A stretch of DNA of 64,000 bases from CAXPZW01 sp964221845 (lineage in GTDB: Bacteria > Bacteroidota > Bacteroidia > Flavobacteriales_D > Sanyastnellaceae), in NCBI GenBank assembly GCA_964221845.1, contig CAXPZW010000026.1, forward strand, positions 3,954 to 67,953, given 5' to 3'. Under the pieces are notes generated by a model. That model did no database searches. It was not told where the DNA came from and worked only from the letters and a program-made list of their open reading frames with translations. The stretch's first letter is position 1, and each line of letters starts with the position of its first letter. Both the position numbers and the translations under genes were made by a program. Positions 57,719 to 64,000 of this stretch are shown piece after piece.

Positions 57719-58285
57719 TTATTGGCCCACGACCACCTTCGCGTAGCGCAGGATGCGGTCGTTGAGCAGGTACCCCTTTTCGATCACATCCACCACTTTG
57801 CCTTTTTGATCTTCGGTGGGTGCAGGGATTTGGGTGAGGGCTTCGTGTTCGTCCACGTCAAACGGTTTGCCGAGGCTGTCCATGGGGGTCAGGCCCTTTT
57901 GCTGGAGCAGGTTCAGCATCTTTTGTTGGATGAGGACAAAGCCTTCTTTCACCGCGTCGATGTCCTGGTTGTCGGCGTTGGCCGCAATGGCGCGGTCAAA
58001 ATCATCCACCACAGGGAGCAGGTCTTTGATGACTCCTGCGCCGGCGTTGGCAATCAGGTCGGCTTTCTCTTTGTGCGAGCGCTTGCGGAAGTTGTCGAAC
58101 TCGGCGTGCAAGCGCAGGTATTTGTCTTTCCAAACGGCCAACTCCTGCTCGGCAGAAGGGGCTTCCTCCTGTGCAGGGGCTTCTGCGGTGGACTCCGCTT
58201 CGGGAGCGGTTTGGTCTTGGGTATTCTCGTCGTGCTCAGCAGCAGCGGCTTCGGCTGCTTGCTCGCGGTTTTCTTCCTTGTTCAT
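57719..58285 (-). CDS. grpE: Nucleotide exchange factor GrpE
   Basis: GrpE releases ADP from DnaK. The product has 188 residues. An acidic, low-complexity N-terminus (about 1-50, rich in Glu, Ala and Gln) is followed by a long coiled coil (WKDKYLRLHAEFDNFRKRSHKEK) and the beta domain (GLTPMDSLGKPFDVDEHEAL, EKGYLLNDRILRYAKVVV). It is the first gene of a six-gene run: grpE, dnaJ, natA, natB, ppx and the NtrC-like regulator. dnaK itself is not in the window. Confidence 0.95.
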   Translation of the reverse strand: MNKEENREQAAEAAAAEHDENTQDQTAPEAESTAEAPAQEEAPSAEQELAVWKDKYLRLHAEFDNFRKRSHKEKADLIANAGAGVIKDLLPVVDDFDRAIAANADNQDIDAVKEGFVLIQQKMLNLLQQKGLTPMDSLGKPFDVDEHEALTQIPAPTEDQKGKVVDVIEKGYLLNDRILRYAKVVVGQ

Positions 58286-58355
58286 GTTGTCGCAATGGCG
58301 TTCGGATGGGGCAGGTCAAAGGCAGTGCCACGCGGGCAGACTCGCCAAAATGTCA

Positions 58356-58398
58356 GAAAAAAAGAATCCCGCGACCGATTTGTCATTCAGTCGCGGGA
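58356..58398 (-). terminator. Terminator of the TlpA-like gene
   Basis: On the minus strand TCCCGCGAC pairs with GTCGCGGGA around a 14-nt loop, followed by TTC and a run of seven T. It ends about 70 nt after the stop of the TlpA-like gene and also separates it from grpE. Confidence 0.8.
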
Positions 58399-58426
58399 GG
58401 CTAGGGGTCAATTTTGTCAGTCTGGC

Positions 58427-58999
58427 TTACAGGCTCTTGACGTGTTTGTCAATCGCTTGGTGCAAGCCAATGCCGCGGATGCTTCCGCCTTTGGCCACAA
58501 TCACACCGTTTTCGTCGAGCAGCAGACCCATAGGGATCGAACGCACGCCATAGAGACGGGCCGCAGCGTTGTCCCACTTCTTCAGGTCGCTCACGTGCCA
58601 CTTCCAGGTGAGTTGGTCTTGATCAATGGCTTTTTTCCAGCTCTCGGTGTTGCCGTCGAGACTCACGCTGAATACTTCAAAGCCTTTGGCTGTCTTGAAC
58701 TTGGCCTTCTTGTACTTCTTGTAAGCGTTCACCACGTTGGGATTTTCACGGCGGCAAGGACCGCACCACGACGCCCAAAAGTCGATCAGCACAATGGACC
58801 CTTGGAGGTCACTCAGCTTGAGGGTTTTGCCCGACGGATCGGCCATTTCAATTTCAGGGGCTTTGTCACCAACGTTGGTGCCAACGACAACAGGAGCGTC
58901 GTACGCCATTTTCGCTTTGGCAGGGCCTTGGTCGAGGGTGAAGTTGAGGGTCACCAGCGCTGCAGCTGCAGCGAGGAGGGTAATCTTGATCGTCTTCAT
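58427..58999 (-). CDS. TlpA-like thioredoxin-fold protein
   Basis: The product has 190 residues with an N-terminal signal or anchor (IKITLLAAAAALVTLNF). The thioredoxin-like AhpC/TSA-type domain has the redox pair in WASWCGPCRRENPNVV, then VFSVSLDG, and a cis-Pro in GVRSIPMGLLLD. Such proteins are periplasmic thiol-disulfide reductases used in cytochrome maturation or disulfide repair. It stands alone, so its partner is not evident. Confidence 0.93.
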   Translation of the reverse strand: MKTIKITLLAAAAALVTLNFTLDQGPAKAKMAYDAPVVVGTNVGDKAPEIEMADPSGKTLKLSDLQGSIVLIDFWASWCGPCRRENPNVVNAYKKYKKAKFKTAKGFEVFSVSLDGNTESWKKAIDQDQLTWKWHVSDLKKWDNAAARLYGVRSIPMGLLLDENGVIVAKGGSIRGIGLHQAIDKHVKSL

Positions 59000-59160
59000 G
59001 GGACTGGAACTATCAGTTTCGGGGTGTCAAATGGCAGCGCTTGGCTACCAACACGTAAAGAAAGGGAAGAAGCACCATTCCCCTGAGGGTCTTAAGTAAA
59101 CCTTAACACCAGATGGAGGAGAATCGCGCAGCGCGCCCAAGCTACATCATGCCAAACGCA

Positions 59161-59188
59161 GCCTTGCACTAAAAACTTGCACTATACC
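59161..59188. repeat. Short copy of the GTGCAAG repeat at the murA 3' end
   Basis: CTTGCACT occurs twice within 28 nt (about 59163-59170 and 59176-59183), both in the orientation of the right arm of the larger elements. It begins 3 nt after the murA stop on the minus strand. No left arm is seen nearby. Confidence 0.55.
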
Positions 59189-59190
59189 TA

Positions 59191-60504
59191 TCAGCCTTCA
59201 ACACGTTCGATGTCTGCGCCGAGAGCTCGGAGGCGATCATCAATGTATTGGTATCCGCGGTCGATTTGGCCGATGTTGTGGATGGTGCTTTTGCCTTGGG
59301 CGCTGAGGGCCGCGATCAGCAGTGATACCCCTGCGCGGATGTCAGGCGAGGTCATGGTGACGCCTCTGAGGCTGGCTTTGCGGTCCAGGCCAATAACGGT
59401 GGCGCGGTGTGGATCGCAGAGGATGATCTGCGCGCCCATGTCAATGAGTTTGTCCACGAAGAACAGGCGGCTCTCAAACATTTTTTGGTGGATGAGGACG
59501 CTGCCACGTGCTTGGGTGGCGGTTACCAAGGCGATCGAGATCAAATCAGGCGTGAAACCCGGCCAAGGGGCATCGCTGATGGTCATGATCGAGCCGTCGA
59601 TGAAGCTTTCGATTTCGTAGTGGTCCTGAGCAGGAATGTGGAGGTCGTCGCCCCGCAGCTCCATTTTGATGCCCATGCGGCGGAAAATGGTGGGGATGAT
59701 GCCCAGGTCGGGGTAAGATACGTCCTTGATGGTGATGTCGCTTTTGGTCATGGCGGCCATGCCGATGAACGAACCAATTTCAATCATGTCCGGCAAGCAG
59801 CGGTGCTCGGTGCCGCCCAGGGTTTCCACCCCTTCGATGGTAAGCATGTTGGAGCCGATACCGGTGATCTTGCCGCCCATGCGGTTGATCATCTTGCAGA
59901 GTTGCTGCAGGTAAGGCTCGCAGGCAGCGTTGTAAATCGTGGTGGTGCCTTCGGCGAGTGCTGCGGCCATGACCACGTTGGCAGTACCGGTCACCGAGGC
60001 CTCGTCCAAGTGGATGTAGGTGGCCTTGAGTCCGTTTGGCGCTTCCGCGCGGAAGAAGGAGGACTCAGCGTCGTAGGTGAATTCGGCGCCGAGGGCTTTG
60101 AAGCCGGCAAAGTGGGTGTCCAAACGGCGGCGGCCAATTTTGTCACCTCCCGGCTTGGGAATGTAGCCCTTGCCAAAGCGTGCGAGCATGGGGCCCACCA
60201 CCATGATGGAACCGCGCAGGCTGGCGCCTCGTTGGGCAAAGTCAGCACTGTCGAGGTAGTCGAGATTGACATCGTCGGAGGTAAAGCGGTAGGTATCCGA
60301 ATCGAGCTTTTCCACCGTCACGCCCATGGCACCCAACAGCAAAATCAGCTTGTTGATGTCCACGATGTTGGGGATGTTGGAAATGGTTACCGGCTCGGCG
60401 GTGAGCAGCACAGCACACAGAATTTGCAGGGCTTCGTTCTTGGCGCCTTGAGGGACCACTTCGCCTTTCAAGGAATGTCCGCCACGGATGATGAAGGATG
60501 ACAT
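59191..60504 (-). CDS. murA: UDP-N-acetylglucosamine 1-carboxyvinyltransferase with Asp in the catalytic loop
   Basis: MurA adds enolpyruvyl from PEP to UDP-GlcNAc, the first committed step of peptidoglycan synthesis. The product has 437 residues, slightly longer than the usual 420. The PQGAKNEALQILCA opening, PDMIEIGSFIGMAA and a terminal DRGYQYIDDRLRALGADIERV are conserved. In the flexible loop, where most MurA proteins have a Cys that fosfomycin alkylates, this one has Asp121 (KPGGDKIGRRR). Asp at this position keeps activity in other bacteria and gives natural fosfomycin resistance. Confidence 0.95.
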   Translation of the reverse strand: MSSFIIRGGHSLKGEVVPQGAKNEALQILCAVLLTAEPVTISNIPNIVDINKLILLLGAMGVTVEKLDSDTYRFTSDDVNLDYLDSADFAQRGASLRGSIMVVGPMLARFGKGYIPKPGGDKIGRRRLDTHFAGFKALGAEFTYDAESSFFRAEAPNGLKATYIHLDEASVTGTANVVMAAALAEGTTTIYNAACEPYLQQLCKMINRMGGKITGIGSNMLTIEGVETLGGTEHRCLPDMIEIGSFIGMAAMTKSDITIKDVSYPDLGIIPTIFRRMGIKMELRGDDLHIPAQDHYEIESFIDGSIMTISDAPWPGFTPDLISIALVTATQARGSVLIHQKMFESRLFFVDKLIDMGAQIILCDPHRATVIGLDRKASLRGVTMTSPDIRAGVSLLIAALSAQGKSTIHNIGQIDRGYQYIDDRLRALGADIERVEG

Positions 60505-60638
60505 GGGGTTTCGGTTTGGGTGTGAAATTCGGGGGAAAGCACCCCTGTGATTCGGTCAACGCCGGAACTTATGCACACCGTGTTTTGAAGTGTGCGCGGT
60601 GCGCGTACTTTTAGGCCAAGCGCAACCCCATTTCTACC

Positions 60639-63600
60639 ATGCAATCCGCTCAACTTCACGTGGTCAGTGCTTCGGCCGGTTCTGGCAAAACCTACCGGCT
60701 GGTGCAGGAATATATCGCACTCGCCTTGCAAGAGGGGGGAGGCGAGCAATCCTTCCGGTACCGTAACATCCTGGCCATCACCTTCACCAACAAGGCCGCC
60801 GGGGAAATGAAGGAACGGGTCTTCACCTTCCTCAAGCAACTCGCCGAGGGGGAGCAAGCGCACTTGGCCCACACCTTGGCTGAGCGCCTGAACATGGAAG
60901 AGGAGGCACTCCGCAAGCGCTGCGGCGAAATGCGCTTGCACATGCTCCACCACTACCCAGACCTCAGCATCCGCACCATCGATAGCTTCATGCATACCCT
61001 GGTGCGCGGCTTTGCGCGAGATCTCCACTTGGATCCCGAGTTCGAAGTCTTGGTAGACACCCGCACTGAGTTGGCCGCTGCCTTGGACGATTTCCTGTCC
61101 AACATCGGCACCCCGGGCAGCGAACGCCTGACTGAAATCATGCGCCGACTCGCCGAGTCCCAAACCCAAGAAGAAAAGAGCTGGCAAGTGCGCGAGGCCC
61201 TGTTGAAGTTCGTCCAGCAAAACCTGCTCAAGGAAGACGTGCGCCAAGGACTCGAAGCCTACACCGCCATGCCACTGGACGCCTTGGGCGCACTGGAGGC
61301 CGCCATGCAGGAATTCACTGAAGGGTTCGAAAAAAGCATCCGCGAGGCCGTGGCCGAACTCGATGGACTGTTCACCCACTTCGGGCTGAAGTCCACCGAC
61401 ATGGCGCGCAAGCCCAAGGACCTGCCCGGCCCGATTGTGGCCATGCGTGAGTTTGACCACAATACCTCCTTGAGCAAAACGCTCTTCCACGAAAATAAGA
61501 CCCTGCCCAAACTGCTTGAAGGCGCCGACTGGTACCCCAAAACCGCACCGCCCGAAGTCCAAGAGGCCTTTGACGCTGCAGGCCCGCAATTGGTGGCCTG
61601 CTTGAAACGCCTTTTTGGCTTGCCCGATGGCGTCGTGCGCGACTACGTGGTGGTCCGCGAGGCCCGCAAAAAGTGGCTGAACCTCAGTTTCCTGCGCGAG
61701 ATGCAGGTGCGCTGGCAGGAGTTCCTCCAAGAGAACGCCCTGCTGCCCGTGGCCGAGTTCCAACAACGCATTGGTCGGGTGTTGGCCGAGGATCCTTCGG
61801 CCTTCATCTACGAGCGCATTGGGCAGCGCTACCAGCACATTTTGATCGATGAGTTCCAGGACACGAGCCGTTCGCAGTGGCAGAACTTTTTGCCGCTGGT
61901 GGCCGGTGCACTCTCCCAAGGACGCAACAGCCTGATTGTGGGCGATGGCAAGCAGAGCATCTACCGCTGGCGCGGCGCCGAGGCGCAGCAATTCCAAGCC
62001 CTGTCAGACAAACATGCTCCGCTGCCTCAATCCACTGACGACGAGCGCGCCATTGACCGCGCCCGCGCACCCGAAACACTGGGCACCAACTGGCGTTCAC
62101 ATTCGGATGTGGTCACCTTTAACAACCGCTTGTTTCAGGCCCTGTCGGGTGCATTGAACACCTACAAGCCCATTTACGCCTCGGTGGCCCAAGAGGTGCA
62201 TCACCACGAGCGCGGGTACGTGCAAGTCTCCGGACTCCCCACAGGCAAAGACGACCCCACCGACGACCTGCGCGCCGAGTTCATTTTGAACACACTCCAA
62301 GCACTGGAACGTGACCAGTTCCCACTCGAAAAGTGTGCACTGCTGGTACGTACCAAAAAGCAAGCGCTGCGCATGACCGAGGTGCTGCGTGGACGATTTG
62401 CATTTACCACGCAAGAAACACTGCTACTGGCCAGCTCACGCGAGGTGGTGTTGCTGGTAGATGCCCTGCGCTGGTTGCAAGACCCCGAGCAAGTAGGCGC
62501 CGGCGTGCGTGTGGCTATGGGACTGCAGCAATTGCGCGGCAACACGGCAGCGACCGATGCCGTGCGCGGGTACCGCCTGCGCGGAAAGCAACTCAAAACC
62601 AAGGAACTTCTCCAGGATGTCTTTGGCGAGCAAAGCCGCCCACAGGCGCTGCAGCATTGGCGCTCACGCACCGCGTATGAGCAGTTGGAATGGCTGCATG
62701 CCCACCTGTTGCCTGCAGGCACTTCTGACCCTTACTTGGAGTTCCTTTTCGAAAACGCCCGCAGCCTGGCTGAACGCGGCGACACCTCTGTGCAACACTT
62801 GTTGGACTGGTGGGACGCGCACAAAGACCAGGCAAGCGCCGCGACCCAAGGGGCCCGTGGCGCCATCCAAATCATGACCATCCACAAAAGCAAGGGCTTG
62901 GAGTTCGAAGCAGTGTTGCTACCCCTGTGGCTCAACAACGGGCCCAACACCGCGGACTTGTGGGTGGGTGCACCCGCCGATTGGCCCGGCGACTTTAAGC
63001 TGTTCACCAATTACCAGAGCAAGGCCACCAGTGTGGTGCCGGCCTTTGCTCAAGAGTCCGAGCTGCAACAGCTCGATGCGCTAAACGTATTGTACGTGGC
63101 CGCCACCCGCGCGTGCCGCCGACTGTACATGGGGGTTGAGCTATCCACCCGACCCGCCGACCATTGGAACGACCGCTTGTGGACTGCCCTGGGCCAACTG
63201 GAAGGCACCGGCGACGAAACCCAGTGGCACACCGGTGTGGAAGAGCCCTTTGGCCAGGCGCCTGAGGATGTGGCCGATGCCCGCCCACTGACTTGGCAGT
63301 ACAACCAAGGCGAGCGACCTGTAGTGGCCTATGAATACCGCAAGCATTGGGAGGCCGATCACGCTGCGCGTTGGCAGGGCCAGCGTTTGCACAGTTTGTT
63401 GGCCCATTTGGATGGACGCCACACGACCGATCAAGCCATCGACCGCCATTTACGAGAAGGGTTGGCCGCGCCAGAGGAACGCGATACCCTGCACGGGTTG
63501 CTGGATCGTATCCACGCACTTCCCGAGGCCAAACGCTGGTTTGCACCCGAAGCACAGGTGTTCTGTGAAGCAGAGTTGATCACGCGCATTGCGGGCAAGC

Positions 63601-63800
63601 CCGAAGCGCTGCGTCCGGACCGCGTGGTTGTGCACGCCGATGCCGTAGAAGTCATCGATTACAAAAGCGGCAAGCCCAAGCCGGCAGACCACCAGCAAGT
63701 GCGCCAATACATGGAGGTACTGCGCGAGGTCTACACCCAGCCTGTGCACGGATACGTGCTCTACACCGAGCCCCTAGAGGCCGTTCCGGTCGAGGGCTAG
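60639..63800 (+). CDS. UvrD/RecB-type helicase-nuclease (AddA/RecB-like)
   Basis: The product has 1053 residues. Helicase motifs are in order: Walker A SASAGSGKTYRLV, AITFTNKAAGEMKERV, RTIDSFMHTLVRGFARDL, Walker B ILIDEFQDTSRSQW, GDGKQSIYRWRGAE, TNWRSHSDVV, MTIHKSKGLEFEAV and YVAATRA. The C-terminus is a PD-(D/E)xK nuclease with RPDRVVV and VIDYKSGK. This is the AddA/RecB plan: unwinding and trimming of double-strand DNA ends before recombination. The usual partner, an AddB-like nuclease, is not in view on either side. It is divergent from murA. Confidence 0.92.
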   Translation: MQSAQLHVVSASAGSGKTYRLVQEYIALALQEGGGEQSFRYRNILAITFTNKAAGEMKERVFTFLKQLAEGEQAHLAHTLAERLNMEEEALRKRCGEMRLHMLHHYPDLSIRTIDSFMHTLVRGFARDLHLDPEFEVLVDTRTELAAALDDFLSNIGTPGSERLTEIMRRLAESQTQEEKSWQVREALLKFVQQNLLKEDVRQGLEAYTAMPLDALGALEAAMQEFTEGFEKSIREAVAELDGLFTHFGLKSTDMARKPKDLPGPIVAMREFDHNTSLSKTLFHENKTLPKLLEGADWYPKTAPPEVQEAFDAAGPQLVACLKRLFGLPDGVVRDYVVVREARKKWLNLSFLREMQVRWQEFLQENALLPVAEFQQRIGRVLAEDPSAFIYERIGQRYQHILIDEFQDTSRSQWQNFLPLVAGALSQGRNSLIVGDGKQSIYRWRGAEAQQFQALSDKHAPLPQSTDDERAIDRARAPETLGTNWRSHSDVVTFNNRLFQALSGALNTYKPIYASVAQEVHHHERGYVQVSGLPTGKDDPTDDLRAEFILNTLQALERDQFPLEKCALLVRTKKQALRMTEVLRGRFAFTTQETLLLASSREVVLLVDALRWLQDPEQVGAGVRVAMGLQQLRGNTAATDAVRGYRLRGKQLKTKELLQDVFGEQSRPQALQHWRSRTAYEQLEWLHAHLLPAGTSDPYLEFLFENARSLAERGDTSVQHLLDWWDAHKDQASAATQGARGAIQIMTIHKSKGLEFEAVLLPLWLNNGPNTADLWVGAPADWPGDFKLFTNYQSKATSVVPAFAQESELQQLDALNVLYVAATRACRRLYMGVELSTRPADHWNDRLWTALGQLEGTGDETQWHTGVEEPFGQAPEDVADARPLTWQYNQGERPVVAYEYRKHWEADHAARWQGQRLHSLLAHLDGRHTTDQAIDRHLREGLAAPEERDTLHGLLDRIHALPEAKRWFAPEAQVFCEAELITRIAGKPEALRPDRVVVHADAVEVIDYKSGKPKPADHQQVRQYMEVLREVYTQPVHGYVLYTEPLEAVPVEG

Positions 63801-64000
63801 AAGTTGTCCAAATCTACTGGGCGCATCACGCCGAACCACTTCAGGACTTTTTCACCAACGCCAGGTACTTCGACGTGGATGATGTACACCCCAGAAGCAA
63901 TCGGCACGTTTCGGTGGTTTTTGAGGTCCCAGTCGAGCGAGGTGAGAGGATCGCCTTTTTGGAACTGACGCACCAAGGTACCGTTGACGTTGTAGATGGT
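63797..64000 (-). CDS. C-terminal end of a T9SS-type secreted protein, 5' part beyond the window
   Basis: Reading in from the right edge, the last 67 residues include VNGTLVRQFQKGD, SLDWDLKNHRNVPIASGVYIIHVEV and KVLKWFGVMRPVDLDNF before the TAG at 63799-63797. The 'IASGVY' strand and this terminal layout are typical of Bacteroidota secretion-signal C-termini, with the KWFGVMRP-like tail seen in a family of large exported proteins. The start and function are outside the window. Its stop overlaps the stop of the helicase gene by two bases. Confidence 0.8.
   Translation of the reverse strand, partial: TIYNVNGTLVRQFQKGDPLTSLDWDLKNHRNVPIASGVYIIHVEVPGVGEKVLKWFGVMRPVDLDNF

Noticed and set aside
60468..61997. 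Open frame of 509 codons on the minus strand
   Set aside because: It overlaps the helicase gene and the murA start and has no recognisable protein features.
1..64000. Prophage, insertion sequence or genomic island
   Set aside because: No transposase, integrase, phage structural gene or att-like direct repeat next to a tRNA was found; the region after the tRNA pair continues with ordinary two-component genes.

Overview
The window is chromosomal DNA of a member of the Bacteroidota, most likely a high-GC (roughly 57-60% by eye) relative of the Flavobacteriales. The evidence is a TonB-dependent receptor with a carboxypeptidase-regulatory-like N-terminal domain, several cargo proteins with type IX secretion system (T9SS) C-terminal signals, a BatA-type protein, Bacteroidetes-type -7 promoter boxes (TAnnTTTG or TAnnTTCG) in front of many genes, and lineage-typical variants of housekeeping enzymes: a dihydroorotase without its HxH metal motif, MurA with Asp in place of the catalytic Cys, and DnaJ with one zinc centre. 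I see no prophage, insertion sequence, CRISPR array or rRNA. Most of the window is housekeeping DNA.

Layout. 0-5.7 kb (minus): a truncated TonB receptor, then an operon of a YyaL/DUF255 protein, a YD-repeat-like secreted protein and a small basic protein. 5.8-11.1 kb: glyA, then a signalling module of a small unknown protein, a tandem double SiaB-like kinase, a SiaC-like phosphoprotein and a converging TPR/SpoIIE phosphatase (SiaA-like). 11.2-21 kb: rpsT, radC, a UDP-GlcNAc 2-epimerase, a polysaccharide deacetylase, upp, a HAD phosphatase, a DUF3467 protein, the dihydroorotase-like gene, a BatA-like gene and a TIGR02757 gene. 21-31.3 kb (minus): surface-polysaccharide genes (CpsB-type phosphatase, rmlB and a five-gene UDP-sugar operon), split by a large T9SS type B cargo gene on the plus strand.

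31.4-36 kb: an outer-membrane barrel, waaA, tRNA-Gly and tRNA-Leu, and an RprXY-like two-component pair. 36-43 kb: a short-repeat element, an ACP phosphodiesterase, secreted proteins, an MltF-type transglycosylase, an esterase, a secreted peptidylarginine-deiminase-like T9SS cargo, a second repeat element and a BI-1 protein. 43-52 kb: folE, queD, hldD, a MerR-type regulator, cell-wall hydrolases (NlpC/P60 and M23), a CapA-like protein, alaS and a DUF5684 protein. 52-64 kb: the operon grpE-dnaJ-natA-natB-ppx-response regulator, a TlpA-like thioredoxin, murA, a RecB/AddA-like helicase-nuclease and the end of another T9SS cargo gene.

The least described system is the Sia-like partner switch at 7.3-11.1 kb. 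It has a duplicated kinase in one chain, a phosphatase facing the target gene with zero spacing, and no SiaD-type diguanylate cyclase nearby, so its output is unknown. Other points worth checking are the T9SS-borne deiminase, the NtrC-like regulator with a changed GAFTGA loop and no DNA-binding domain, an intergenic GTGCAAG repeat family with inverted arms, and several promoter boxes only 4-6 nt from start codons, which suggest leaderless mRNAs.
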